From: Luteococcus sp038433135 | GTDB lineage: Bacteria > Actinomycetota > Actinomycetes > Propionibacteriales > Propionibacteriaceae | Assembly: GCF_038433135.1 (NCBI RefSeq) | Contig: NZ_JBCDMV010000021.1 | Location: 1 to 64,000 of the forward strand | Direction of reading: 5' to 3' | Length of the DNA: 64,000 bases | Part shown: positions 24,838 through 33,121 of the stretch, piece by piece | How positions within the stretch are numbered: the stretch's first letter is position 1 | Layout: each line of letters begins with the position of its first letter | The notes under the pieces: generated by a model | The model's input: only the letters and a program-made list of their open reading frames with translations | Told to the model about the DNA's origin: nothing | Databases searched by the model: none | Program-made: the position numbers and the translations under genes

Positions 24838-25114
24838 CGGCCCGACTCTGGGCCACTCGTCGTCGCCGGCCCCGGCCATGGGTCAGGGCTGGCGCCGCGG
24901 GCACCGTCAGCTCGCGCGGCAACTGGATGATGGCCCAGGTGAGCATCTCGCGGACATAGAAGTCCGGCTCGACGGCGCAACGCTCCAGCAGCCGCGGCAG
25001 GCGGGCGGCATCCGGTGTGGTGCCGATCGCCATCGCGGCGTGCAGTCGGACGTCCGGCGAGGGGCTCGCGAGCGCGGCGAGCAACTGGTCCGTGGGGTGC
25101 TTGGTGGTGGCCAT
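24788..25114 (-). CDS. Short HEAT-repeat protein, probably truncated
   Basis: The first 70 residues (PSPDVRLHAAMAIGTTPD, then CAVEPDFYVREMLTWAI) match a family of actinobacterial HEAT-repeat proteins that are usually about three times longer. After residue 72 the sequence loses repeat character and becomes arginine-rich. The stop lies inside the 3' end of the convergent DUF4241 gene, overlapping it by 50 bp. A 3' truncation joined to foreign sequence is the simplest explanation. The product is unlikely to be functional as a scaffold. Confidence 0.45.
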   Translation of the reverse strand: MATTKHPTDQLLAALASPSPDVRLHAAMAIGTTPDAARLPRLLERCAVEPDFYVREMLTWAIIQLPRELTVPAAPALTHGRGRRRRVAQSRAVSPSSPAARPVHRRDG

Positions 25115-25165
25115 GGCCCCAGCCGAGCACCTGACGTTACGTGAGGTTCAAGCCCTTCTGGGGCG

Positions 25166-25204
25166 CGGCGAATCGTCAGTCTGAGCCCGGCGAATCGTTA
25201 GTCT
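25166..25204 (+). promoter_or_regulatory. 17-bp direct repeats at a two-turn spacing before the methyltransferase
   Basis: CGGCGAATCGTCAGTCT (25166-25182) recurs as CGGCGAATCGTTAGTCT (25188-25204), one mismatch, with start points 22 bp apart. The second copy ends in TAGTCT, which lies 6 nt before the ATG at 25211 and looks like a leaderless -10 box. Two identical half-sites on the same DNA face next to a promoter suggest a regulator binding site, or a local duplication. Confidence 0.45.
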
Positions 25205-25210
25205 CGTCAG

Positions 25211-25869
25211 ATGGAACAGACGCGAGTAGAGCTGCTGGAACGGCTGTGGCGAGAGGGGCGGGACTTCGACGCCGGTCAGCCGGACCGGCTTGACCGACGC
25301 CGGAACCTGGAGCCGGACAGCGCCCAGTTGCTGAACCTGCTGATCCGCAGCATCGCCCCGATGAAGGTTCTGGAGCTCGGGACGTCCAACGGCTACTCCA
25401 CCATCTGGATCGCCGACGCGCTGGAGGGTACGGGCGGTCACGTGTGACCGTCGAGAATGATCCGGCACGGGCCGAGGAGGCCTCGGGGAATCTCACCGCG
25501 GCCGGGCTGGCGGAGGTGGTGGAGCAGCGCGTCGCCGATGCCGGGCAGGTGCTGGCCGGCGAGCAGACGCAGGGCTGGCCAGTGGTCTTCCTCGACGCCG
25601 AACGACCCGCCTACGTGTCCTACTGGCCCGATCTGTGGCGGATTCTCGGGCTCGGTGGTCTGCTGGTGGTGGACAACTGCATCTCCCACGCCGATCAGGT
25701 GGCGGGCTTCCGGGCCCTGGTGGACGCGACCCCAAGCTGCCGCAGCAGTCTGGTGCCGGTGGGTGCCGGGTTGTTGCTGGTCAGCAAGGATCGCTGCTCG
25801 GGCGGCTCGGCGGATGATCTGGATGACCTGGTCGCCTGGACGGCTGTCCATGCCACCTTCGAGGGCTGA
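25211..25869 (+). pseudogene. O-methyltransferase interrupted by a 2-bp frameshift
   Basis: The N-terminal frame (25211-25447) carries the SAM-binding motif MKVLELGTSNGYST and ends GGHV-stop. The C-terminal frame (from 25444) continues TVENDPARAEEASGNL, then VFLDAERPAYV, LGGLLVVDNCI and VGAGLLLVSKD, the rest of a class I O-methyltransferase of about 219 residues. At 25442-25446 the DNA reads GTGTG where GTG would keep GGHVTVENDP in frame, so a TG duplication explains the break. The substrate is unknown. It is either a recent pseudogene or a sequencing error. Confidence 0.65.
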
Positions 25870-25923
25870 CCGTGCAGTCTGACGGCATGCCCGAAGCGCT
25901 TGCAAAGTGCTAGCATTCTGATC

Positions 25924-26151
25924 ATGACAACCCTCTACATCCGTGAGGTTCCCGAAGCGGTTGCCGAGACGTTGAAGACACGAGCTGCTGCACAGGGACA
26001 GTCCCTGTCCGCCTACGTGAATGCCCAGCTGGCCACCCTTGCGGCCCGGCCCAGCAATGCCGAGGTCGCCGCCCGGCTCCGCACACGAGATCGCAGCGCG
26101 GGCGTGTCCACCCAGCGCATCGTCGACGAGGTCCAGGCGGCGCGTCGGTGA
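25924..26151 (+). CDS. vapB: VapB/FitA-like antitoxin
   Basis: A 75-residue ribbon-helix-helix antitoxin (TLYIREVPEAVAETLKTRA, SLSAYVNAQLATLA) with a flexible C-terminal toxin-binding tail (VSTQRIVDEVQAARR). Its stop overlaps the GTG of the toxin gene (GTGA), the usual coupled arrangement. A TAGCAT box 7 nt before the ATG and the TGCTAGCA palindrome (25908-25915) around it suggest an autoregulated, leaderless promoter. Confidence 0.8.
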   Translation: MTTLYIREVPEAVAETLKTRAAAQGQSLSAYVNAQLATLAARPSNAEVAARLRTRDRSAGVSTQRIVDEVQAARR

Positions 26152-26540
26152 TCGTGCTCGATGCGTCGGCCATGGTGGAGGCGCTGGTCGGGGCCGCACC
26201 ATCCGATGAGCTCTTGGGCCTGCTGGAGGGAGACCTTCATGCTCCGCACCTTCTCGATGTCGAGGTGATGTCCGTGCTGCGAGGTCTCGAACTGGGTCGC
26301 GCCATCCCCCCAGAACGAGCGAAGCAGGCGCTGGACGACTACTGGTCGTTCGGCATCGAACGTTACGATCTCGAGCCCTTGGGCGGCAGGATCTGGGAAC
26401 TGCGTCACCAATTCACCTCGTATGACGCCTCGTACCTCGCGCTGGCCGAGGCGTTGAGGGCACCCGTGGTGACATGCGACCGCAAGCTACGGACGAGCGG
26501 TCACCGCGCCGACATCAGGTTGATGTCTCGTACGACTTGA
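26148..26540 (+). CDS. vapC: VapC-family PIN-domain toxin
   Basis: A 130-residue PIN-domain endoribonuclease, the toxin partner of the preceding antitoxin. The acidic metal-binding residues are in place: D5 in MIVLDAS, E39 in LLDVEV, D93 in SYDASYLALAEAL and D111 in VTCDRKL. The size is normal, so the module looks intact. VapC toxins typically cleave tRNA or rRNA when the antitoxin is degraded. It lies at the left edge of the accessory region, just before structured repeat copy 1. Confidence 0.85.
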   Translation: MIVLDASAMVEALVGAAPSDELLGLLEGDLHAPHLLDVEVMSVLRGLELGRAIPPERAKQALDDYWSFGIERYDLEPLGGRIWELRHQFTSYDASYLALAEALRAPVVTCDRKLRTSGHRADIRLMSRTT

Positions 26541-26545
26541 TCTGC

Positions 26546-26703
26546 TGTCGAGATGCAGCGAACTTTGCACGACGCCCCGCTCACGACTTTGAACGTTGGG
26601 CCCTCGGAGAGGCGGTCGTACAAAGTAGAAGGCTGAGAGAACCTGCGGTTCGGGCTGCCAGGGACCGCACAGGGCAACATTGCCTACAGCTCGACCAGCG
26701 GCA
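26546..26703 (+). repeat. Structured repeat R1 (158 bp)
   Basis: It begins TGTCGAGATGCAGCGAA and ends CTCGACCAGCGGCA. It aligns along its length with R2 at 36574-36729, sharing blocks CCCGCTC, CTTTGAAC, GAGAGAACCT and GCAAC-TTGCC. CTTTGAAC (26587-26594) can pair with GTACAAAG (26618-26625), one mismatch, around an inner CCTC/GAGG stem. It lies in the 315-bp gap 26541-26855, where no convincing gene is seen. Confidence 0.65.
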
Positions 26704-26855
26704 GAACAGGACGTATGTCCTCGTGATTCTCGCCGGTACGGGCTGGGGAGGTGGCAGTCCGCAGGTGATCCTGCGCCACCGCGCCAGCCCGGGCGGTGAG
26801 AAGCAGGCCAGGCGCCTCCCCCTGCCGCCGAAGGACTGACCGGGCATCATCTGGA

Positions 26856-27278
26856 TCAGTCGTCGAGTTCCTTGGGGCTGTCCTCGTTGGACAGCTCTTG
26901 GACTTCCCTGCCCTTGTCGATGAGCCGCGTCACGGCTTCCTCAAGCTCGTGGAGCGGCCCACCCTCGGCGCTGGCCTTGATACCACCCACCTCGAACGAA
27001 ACCTTCGTGCCGTCGTGCCGCTTGATGATCGTCACGATGATCGCCTCGAGACCCTTGAGACTGCCGACGACCCCACCCATGACTCCGCTGACTCCGCCTA
27101 CGTGGATGAGAGTGTCCACGACACCGCTGGAGAACTCCGCCGCCAAGGAGTGTTCGTAGCCTCCGGCTTGCAGCGCAGCCAGCAGTTCGTCTGTGAGTTC
27201 GGGGCTAACCCGGAGCAGGAGATCTCCCGAACCCTGGATCAGGTACGGCTCGACACGGATGTGGAGCGAATCGGTCAT
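26856..27278 (-). CDS. Hypothetical protein, possibly EACC1-like
   Basis: A 140-residue soluble protein of unknown function. It starts with a beta strand (LHIRVEPYLI), has a Gly/Val-rich small-residue helix in the middle (GGVSGVMGGVVGSLKGLEAI), a strand with KRHDGTKVSFEVGGI, and a charged coiled C-terminal helix (LEEAVTRLIDKGREVQE). The order helix, then a short strand pair with a conserved DG, then C-terminal helix recalls the EACC1 component of predicted conflict systems, but I regard this as a weak resemblance. AGGAGG precedes the ATG. It is the first gene of the accessory segment on the minus strand. Confidence 0.5.
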   Translation of the reverse strand: MTDSLHIRVEPYLIQGSGDLLLRVSPELTDELLAALQAGGYEHSLAAEFSSGVVDTLIHVGGVSGVMGGVVGSLKGLEAIIVTIIKRHDGTKVSFEVGGIKASAEGGPLHELEEAVTRLIDKGREVQELSNEDSPKELDD

Positions 27279-27380
27279 GGTGGAACCTCCTAGGCGGGGA
27301 GTCGTACCTGACTCAAGTGTCTCACCTGCGTGACGTTGGTCAGCTGATAATCACGAGTAGTGGGCGGCCTCCGAAGGGGG

Positions 27381-27402
27381 GCGTCCACAACGCGCTGGAC
27401 GC
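27381..27402. terminator. Hairpin behind the recombinase gene
   Basis: GCGTCCA (27381-27387) pairs with TGGACGC (27396-27402), 22 bp beyond the stop codon of the minus-strand recombinase. It is a plausible terminator for that gene. Confidence 0.4.
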
Positions 27403-27424
27403 GGCAAAGTAGTGCGTCTTGCGG

Positions 27425-28327
27425 TCAGGTTCCGGAGGCCATGTAGGCGGCGAGGATGTAGTTGGGGTGCCGGTCGAGGTTGTTGCGGGCGCGGTCGTAG
27501 CGCATCGTCGTCCTAGGGTCGGCGTGTCGGGCGGCGATCTGCACGTCCCGGAGGTCGACACCGGCGTCGAGCATGGTGGTGACGAAGGTGTGGCGCAGCA
27601 TGTGCGGATGCATCCGCGCCGTCGTTACACCCGCCGCTTTCGCAAGAGCGCGGAGGCGTCGGGTGGCGGAGTGACGGTCCATCCGGGTTCCGCGTGTGCA
27701 GCGCAGGATCGGGCCCGACATGCGGCCGTCGACGGCGCGCTCGATAGCTCGCTGCACGGCTGGTGGGAGTGGGGTCTGGACGACCTTGCCGCCCTTGCCC
27801 CGCACCCGAAGGACGCGATGTCCGTGCTCCTCGCCCAGGTCTTCGATGTTCGCTCCACAGGCCTCGAAGATGCGTAGGCCCAACAGGCCGAGCATGGCGA
27901 CCAAGGCGAAGTCGTTGATGTTCGTGGAGGCCTTGGCGGTGGTGAGCATGGCCTCGAACTGCAGGTGGGACAGGCCCAGGGTGGGTGACTCGGGTGGCAC
28001 GTTCGGGCGCCTGACGTGCTCGGCTGGCGAGGTGGGGATGATGCCGTCGATGGCGCAGGTGCGGTAGAAGCCGATCACCACAGACAGCCGCCGGGAGATC
28101 GTTGAGGCCTTGAACCCGCGGACTTCCTGCATCCAGCGCACGTAGAGCTCGATGTGCGCGCGTTCGGCCTTCAGTGGGTCGAGGCGGTGTTCGGCGCACC
28201 AGCGCAACCAGATGCGCAGGTCGGACTCGGTGTGGGAGCGGGTGAGTCCCTTGTAGCGAGCCAGGTGCGCGGCGACGGCCCGCACGATCGGGTCGGTGGA
28301 GTCGAACAGTGGGATCGGGATGCTCAT
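27425..28327 (-). CDS. Tyrosine recombinase (XerC/phage integrase family)
   Basis: A 300-residue site-specific recombinase with all catalytic residues: R152 in LLGLRIFEACG, K178 or K181 in RGKGGKVVQTPLP, H242 and R245 in HPHMLRHTF, H268 in AARHADPRTT, and the nucleophile Y277 in MRYDRAR. Residues about 10-100 form the SAM-like core-binding domain. It is full-length and probably active. Arm-binding sequences are lacking, so it is closer to Xer or transposon integrases than to phage lambda Int. The ATG at 28327 lacks a clear ribosome binding site and the start is uncertain. Its presence argues that the surrounding 10 kb was acquired. Confidence 0.85.
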   Translation of the reverse strand: MSIPIPLFDSTDPIVRAVAAHLARYKGLTRSHTESDLRIWLRWCAEHRLDPLKAERAHIELYVRWMQEVRGFKASTISRRLSVVIGFYRTCAIDGIIPTSPAEHVRRPNVPPESPTLGLSHLQFEAMLTTAKASTNINDFALVAMLGLLGLRIFEACGANIEDLGEEHGHRVLRVRGKGGKVVQTPLPPAVQRAIERAVDGRMSGPILRCTRGTRMDRHSATRRLRALAKAAGVTTARMHPHMLRHTFVTTMLDAGVDLRDVQIAARHADPRTTMRYDRARNNLDRHPNYILAAYMASGT

Positions 28328-28397
28328 CGGTGTGCCCGCTTGTCTCGTGTGGTCCGGCGGGAGCAACGGGTGGTCTCTGCTGGGGTTGACTACTGGG

Positions 28398-28901
28398 TCA
28401 TTCGCTTGTATGGGGCCTGGGGTTATTGCCGTAGGGGAGATTGTTGGGGCGCGGGGGCAGCTCGCCCAGGATGGTTGCTCGCATGATCCAGCCAGCGGGC
28501 TCTCCATCCTGAGCGGCTGGTTGCCAGTCCTCGTCCCAGGGCTTCATGACGCGGATGGGCTTGAGGCACAAGGGCTCGGGTCGGAGGTGGTTCTCACCTG
28601 TTGCTCGGGCTTCCCACAGGTCATCGACATGCACGCGGATATGCCAGCTGTCCGGTGGCCGATTGTGGTGGCCGGCGCTCAGGGTGATGGGCTCTCCCGT
28701 TGCCGTCTGCCAGTGGTCGGCTTCCGCGAGATGGGAGACGGTGAGGTCGGCGACGTCCCCAGCGTGGAGGGGTGTGCCACAGCATTGGTACTCCCACAGG
28801 TCGATCCAGATGAGTGCTGTTCCGGAGGTGGTGTGTGTCATCGAGTGGCGCTCTTGGCGGCGGCGCGGGCCATCGTCGGTGGGTGTGAGGTCGGTGGTCA
28901 T
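28398..28901 (-). CDS. DUF6578-like protein behind the ABC permease
   Basis: A 167-residue soluble protein. The segment ALIWIDLWEYQCCGTPLHAGD, followed by VADLTVSHLAEADHW and HHNRPPDSWHIRVHVDDLWEA, resembles the DUF6578 type of actinobacterial proteins, whose role is unknown. Its ATG overlaps the stop of the ABC permease by 4 bp, so it is the last gene of the RR-HK-ABC strand group and is translationally coupled to the permease. The link may be accidental, or it may mark an accessory factor of the exporter. It ends with a Pro/Asn-rich tail. Confidence 0.6.
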   Translation of the reverse strand: MTTDLTPTDDGPRRRQERHSMTHTTSGTALIWIDLWEYQCCGTPLHAGDVADLTVSHLAEADHWQTATGEPITLSAGHHNRPPDSWHIRVHVDDLWEARATGENHLRPEPLCLKPIRVMKPWDEDWQPAAQDGEPAGWIMRATILGELPPRPNNLPYGNNPRPHTSE

Positions 28902-30385
28902 TGGGCTGCGCGGCGACGCAAGGTGCGGGTCCAAGCGATCCAGGACAGGGTGAGGGTGATGGCCAGGACAGCGATCACCGTCGTGAGGCGGCCGGCGGAG
29001 GTGGCGTTGAGGGGGTATCCGTAGGGCGCGACGACCCACACGGTGGTGCGGGCGAGTTCGGGCTGTCCACCGAACAGCGCCCCGGTGACCATGAGTACGA
29101 GGGTGGTACCGATGCTGGCACCGGTTCCCCACCGAGCGGTGAGTGCCAGGCAGACGAGCAGGTTCGCCTCCCCGACGATCAGGCTCAGCGCCACAAAGCG
29201 CGCCGGGCTGCTGATGCCGAGGCTCTGGGCGCAGAGGGCGATGCTGGCGGTGACCAGCAGCAGGACGATCGAGTCGACCAGCAGCACGTCGCGTGCCAGG
29301 GCTTCAGGACGGCGACGCAGTGCGGTGATGCGCAGCGCCGGCTCGAGTGCTGCCCAGCTGATCGTGGCGAGGATCGCGGTGCCCAAGGGGATCAAAAGCC
29401 AGCTGCTGAAACCAGTCAGATAGCTCTGCTGGCGCCACGACCAAGTCACGAGCAGCACCGAAAGACAGGCCGCGACAGTGAGGGCAGCGACACCGCGCCG
29501 AGTGAGCGTGAGCGCCGCGGCCCGCACCGGATGGGCGGGTCTCGACGGTTGGGTGAAGGTGAGCGCCAGCGGTGTGGCTGGGGTGGCATGCACCACGGCA
29601 TCGCGCCGCGCAGAGTGACGTCGAGTGATCCGGGGGCGGTGCAGCGGCCAGCGGACGGCCGCGGCGGTGACGAGAACCACCAGCACGATCGTGCCGACCA
29701 GTGGTGCGATGGGGCTCATGGTCCGCAGCGGGGAATCCGGTTCGAGGCCAACGCCGTTTGCGTGGGTGCCCAGGTAGGGCAGTGCGGCGCGTAGCGGCCA
29801 GGACCAGGGCTTGAGCCCCCATGTGGCGGATTCGGCGTCGATGGTGGCGACGATCTGGACGACCAGGGCGAGGATGGTGGTGGCGATGACCCCCAACAGC
29901 GGTGCCAGCAGGTAGGCACAGGCGCCGGCGAGCAGCGCTTGGCAGGACAGGGACAGGGCGAGCATCGCGAAGCGGCCGACCGGCGGGTGGGGCAAGCCGA
30001 ACAATGCTCCGACCAGCAGCAGCCCCATCACGAACAACACCACGAACCCGACCAGGGCGGCGCCCAGCACGACGGCGCGTGTGCTTCGCGTGGTGCGGGG
30101 GTCGACGGGCCGCCACAGTGTGCCACCTTCCCGGGCATCGGCCTCACGGTGCACGGTGAGGGCCACGATGAGGGCGGCCAGGGGCCAGCACAGGCCGGTG
30201 GCGTAGAGCACGACATGCGGGATCAGCTGCTCCCATCCGGTCAGGGCGCGGGTGGCGATGGCCTTCCACGAGAACGCCGCCTCAGCGGTCAGGAACAGTC
30301 CGGCGAGGACGTAGATGCGGGTGGCGGTGTGCTTGGAGCGCAGGACCTCGGCCCGCAGCACCGCACCAAGCGACGGGCTGGTCAT
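28898..30385 (-). CDS. ABC exporter permease, lantibiotic/bacitracin type
   Basis: A 495-residue membrane protein with about 12 predicted spans in two halves separated by a basic cytosolic loop (HRPRITRRHSARRDA). It lacks an ATPase domain and overlaps by 4 bp the ATPase gene before it, so the two form the transporter. The neighbourhood (BcrA-like ATPase plus LuxR-type two-component system) is that of peptide-antibiotic sensing and detoxification modules, although the permease itself is not close to a named member. Confidence 0.75.
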   Translation of the reverse strand: MTSPSLGAVLRAEVLRSKHTATRIYVLAGLFLTAEAAFSWKAIATRALTGWEQLIPHVVLYATGLCWPLAALIVALTVHREADAREGGTLWRPVDPRTTRSTRAVVLGAALVGFVVLFVMGLLLVGALFGLPHPPVGRFAMLALSLSCQALLAGACAYLLAPLLGVIATTILALVVQIVATIDAESATWGLKPWSWPLRAALPYLGTHANGVGLEPDSPLRTMSPIAPLVGTIVLVVLVTAAAVRWPLHRPRITRRHSARRDAVVHATPATPLALTFTQPSRPAHPVRAAALTLTRRGVAALTVAACLSVLLVTWSWRQQSYLTGFSSWLLIPLGTAILATISWAALEPALRITALRRRPEALARDVLLVDSIVLLLVTASIALCAQSLGISSPARFVALSLIVGEANLLVCLALTARWGTGASIGTTLVLMVTGALFGGQPELARTTVWVVAPYGYPLNATSAGRLTTVIAVLAITLTLSWIAWTRTLRRRAAQ

Positions 30386-31086
30386 GCCTGCTCCTGGGTG
30401 GCGGCGAGGAAGGCATCCTCGAGGTCGCCGTGAGCGAAGCCCTCGAGGGGGCCTTCGTAGACCATGGCGCCGTGGTTCATCACCCCGATGTCGTCGGCCA
30501 GTTGGGTCACCTCGCCCAGCTGGTGGGAGCTGATGATCACGGTACGGCCGCTGGCGGCGTAGTCGCGCAGGCTGCGGCGCAGCTCCACGATGCCCTCGGG
30601 GTCCAGGCCGTTCTGCGGCTCGTCGAGCACCAGGAGGTCGGGCTGGGTGAGCAGCGCGATGGCCAGTGCAAGGCGGCCCTTCATGCCGGTGGAGAAGCTC
30701 TTGGCGCGCTTGTTGCCGGTCTGGGCCAGGCCCACCTGGGCCAGCGTGATGTCAACCTGTTTCGGGCTGGCGCCGGAGAGCAGCGCGTGCACCCGCAGGT
30801 TGTCGCGTGCCGACAGGTGAGGGTAGATGGCTGGTCCGTCGATGGACGCGCCCACCCGGGCCAGGGCGGGTCGGGTGAAAGGTTCACCGAACACGAAGGT
30901 CTGTCCGGCGTCGGCCTTCAGCAGGCCGAGCATGATCTTCAGGGTGGTGGACTTGCCAGCGCCGTTGCGCCCCAGCAGGGCGTACACCCGTCCGGGCCGG
31001 ACGCGCATGTCAAGGCCTCGCAGCACCTGCTGGGATCCGAAGGACTTGGTCAGGCCCACACAGCCGACCCAAGGAGTTTCGTTCAT
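30382..31086 (-). CDS. ABC exporter ATPase, BcrA/LanF type
   Basis: A 234-residue ATPase with Walker A LLGRNGAGKSTT, Q-loop region GASIDGPAIYPHLSARDNL, signature FSTGMKGRL, Walker B LLVLDEPQNGLDPEGI and H-loop SSHQLGE. The GASIDGPAIYPHL segment and the DEPQNGLDP form are typical of lantibiotic immunity and bacitracin-type exporters. It pairs with the permease that follows. A 6-bp hairpin sits 4 nt upstream of the ATG where a ribosome binding site would be expected. Regulation by the adjacent two-component system is likely. Confidence 0.85.
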   Translation of the reverse strand: MNETPWVGCVGLTKSFGSQQVLRGLDMRVRPGRVYALLGRNGAGKSTTLKIMLGLLKADAGQTFVFGEPFTRPALARVGASIDGPAIYPHLSARDNLRVHALLSGASPKQVDITLAQVGLAQTGNKRAKSFSTGMKGRLALAIALLTQPDLLVLDEPQNGLDPEGIVELRRSLRDYAASGRTVIISSHQLGEVTQLADDIGVMNHGAMVYEGPLEGFAHGDLEDAFLAATQEQA

Positions 31087-31090
31087 GGTT

Positions 31091-31106
31091 CGAGTCTTTC
31101 GACTCG
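31091..31106 (-). promoter_or_regulatory. Hairpin at the translation start region of the ABC ATPase
   Basis: CGAGTC-TTTC-GACTCG is a perfect 6-bp stem with a 4-nt loop. On the minus strand it lies 4 nt before the ATG at 31086, and its GAAAGA loop is the only purine-rich stretch available to ribosomes. It may act as an operator or as a translational switch. Confidence 0.45.
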
Positions 31107-31162
31107 TGGGCGGTGAAACCTCCTGTCACGGAAGGGTTGTGGCCCTCCTCCCACGGTAGGAG

Positions 31163-31816
31163 TCAGCCACCGAGACCAAGGGTCAGACCCAGCAGCACCA
31201 GCGCTACCCGGTCGCGGGCCTGCAGCTTCATCAGCAGGTTCCCGACGTGGGTCTTCACGGTGGTTTCCCCGATGAACAGGCTGGCCGCGATCTCCTGGTT
31301 GGTGGCGCCGCGCGCGATCAGGTCCAGCACGTCCCGCTCGCGGGCCGTGAGGTCCTCGGCCCCGGGGACCCGTACCGGCGGTCCTAGCGGGTGCTCGGGG
31401 TGGTCGAAGGCCTGCAGCACGTGGGGGACTGCCTGTGGGTCGATCACGCCCTCGCCGCGGTGCACGCGACGAATCGCGTCCAACAGGGTGGCAGGCTCGG
31501 CATCCTTGAGCAGGAAACCTCGCGCCCCGGATGCCAGCGCACTCACCACCAGGTCGTCAACATTGAAGGTGGTCAGGATCAAGACCCGGGGCGGATCGGG
31601 CAGGACCGTGATCTGCCGGGTGGCAGCCACGCCGTCCAGAGCGGGCATGCGGATGTCGAGCAGCAACACGTCCACGCCACCGGCTTGCGCGAGCGTGATG
31701 GCGTCCTGGCCGTTCGCACCGACACCGATGACCGTCAGGTCGGGCTGCGCGTCGATCAGAGCCCGGAAGGCCGCGACGAGCAGCGGCTGGTCGTCGACCA
31801 CACTCACCCGGATCAT
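31163..31816 (-). CDS. NarL/LuxR-family response regulator
   Basis: A 217-residue response regulator: receiver domain with phospho-acceptor D54 in LLLDIRMP, T/S and K of LILTTFN and FLLKDAEP, followed by a LuxR-type HTH (LTARERDVLDLIARGATNQE, GETTVKTHVGNLLMKL). It overlaps the sensor kinase gene by 4 bp and most likely controls the ABC operon just downstream on the same strand. The 76-bp gap to the ATPase gene contains the hairpin at 31091-31106. Confidence 0.9.
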   Translation of the reverse strand: MIRVSVVDDQPLLVAAFRALIDAQPDLTVIGVGANGQDAITLAQAGGVDVLLLDIRMPALDGVAATRQITVLPDPPRVLILTTFNVDDLVVSALASGARGFLLKDAEPATLLDAIRRVHRGEGVIDPQAVPHVLQAFDHPEHPLGPPVRVPGAEDLTARERDVLDLIARGATNQEIAASLFIGETTVKTHVGNLLMKLQARDRVALVLLGLTLGLGG

Positions 31817-32970
31817 CGGACCTCCTTCTCCAAGGGGATGGTGGCCTTCACCTCGAAGACCTTGCCCACCGGCCCGGCTGCGAAGCTGCCGCCCAGCAGG
31901 TCGACCCGTTCCCGCATTCCCGCCAGCCCGAATCCGGGCGGGTGCGGGGCCGCATCGGGGCGCAGGTCGTTGGTGACCCGCAGCGTGATGTGGGAGGTGT
32001 CGGCGCCCAGCGTGATTCTGGCTTGCTTCCCGCCGTGGCGCAGCACATTCGTCATGGACTCTTGGACGAGGCGAACCACCGCCAACCGGGTGGCGACCGG
32101 CCACTGCTGTTGCCACCGGTCCAGCAGGGCCGCATCGGGCAGGTCGCACGCGACCTGCACTCCTGCTGCGCGGACCTGGTCGACCACCTCCCCGATGGTG
32201 CGCAGTTCCCCGGAGACGTCCATCGTCTCGGTGGTCCGCAGCATGTGTACCACCGACCGCGTTTCGGCCAGTGCTTGCCGGCTCACGTCACGGATCGTCG
32301 CCAGCGCTGCTCGTCCTCCGGCCGGATCCCCCAGCGCCAGCGCCGTCGCAGCCTGCACATTGACGACGGTCAAGCTGTGGGCCACCACGTCATGCAACTC
32401 CCGCGCGATCCGAGAACGCTCCTCGGCACGGGCGCGATCCTGAGCGGCAGCAGCCTCCACCACCATCACCTCACGTTGCTCCGCCAGTCGACGGTCGTAG
32501 TCCAGCGCCACCCGGCGGCGGCCCGTGAACCAGACATAGGTACCGGCCATCACCAGCACCGACACCGCATCCAGTCCGTGAGAGGGCGCCGGCATCCGAT
32601 GAGTTGGGGCGATCAAGACGCCTAACAGTCCCAGGAGCAACGCCGCAGCACCCCATGCGGGCGGCTCCCACCGAGCCACCACCGCCAGCGACAACGGCGC
32701 ACACACGATCAGAGGACTCACCCCCAGATTCACCGGTGCGGCCCAGACCACCACGCCCATCACTGCCAGCAAGGCATACGAGAGGCAGAACATCGAACGG
32801 CGAAACACCCTTCGAAGAGCCACCGTGACGGACAAACCCAGGCACGTGGCCACGTAGGCAAGTACAAACCAGGTCGGGCCATACATGGGCAGCAGAGCCC
32901 AACCTTCGAGGACGGTCACCGCCACGGCGGCTGCCGCCAGGGCCAGATCCAACGACGGAGGTTGCTTCAC
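31813..32970 (-). CDS. Sensor histidine kinase (HisKA_3 type)
   Basis: A 385-residue membrane kinase. Five or six N-terminal spans with very short loops (residues about 8-148) form the sensor. A linker helix then leads to the dimerisation and phospho-acceptor box RIARELHDVVAHSLTVVNVQA with H193, and a HATPase_c domain (N-box QESMTNVLRHGG, G-box GFGLAGMRERV). Lack of an extracellular domain is typical of intramembrane-sensing kinases paired with ABC exporters for peptide antibiotics. Its stop overlaps the response regulator start. Confidence 0.9.
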   Translation of the reverse strand: MKQPPSLDLALAAAAVAVTVLEGWALLPMYGPTWFVLAYVATCLGLSVTVALRRVFRRSMFCLSYALLAVMGVVVWAAPVNLGVSPLIVCAPLSLAVVARWEPPAWGAAALLLGLLGVLIAPTHRMPAPSHGLDAVSVLVMAGTYVWFTGRRRVALDYDRRLAEQREVMVVEAAAAQDRARAEERSRIARELHDVVAHSLTVVNVQAATALALGDPAGGRAALATIRDVSRQALAETRSVVHMLRTTETMDVSGELRTIGEVVDQVRAAGVQVACDLPDAALLDRWQQQWPVATRLAVVRLVQESMTNVLRHGGKQARITLGADTSHITLRVTNDLRPDAAPHPPGFGLAGMRERVDLLGGSFAAGPVGKVFEVKATIPLEKEVR

Positions 32971-33121
32971 ACCGCAAAGCTAGACGACGACAGGCCTTCA
33001 CTCATCCGACCCCGGCAGGACCCAGCCAACCGGCAAGCGACGGTTCGCCGTCAGCTCGGGACTGTCACGAACCCAGGCAAGCGCACTCCAGCAAGCGGAG
33101 CGGAGTCCTAGTCTCGGACAC

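Noticed and set aside
26474..26839. Plus-strand frame over repeat R1
   Set aside because: The related repeat R2 does not keep this frame open, so the conservation is of nucleotide structure, not of a protein.
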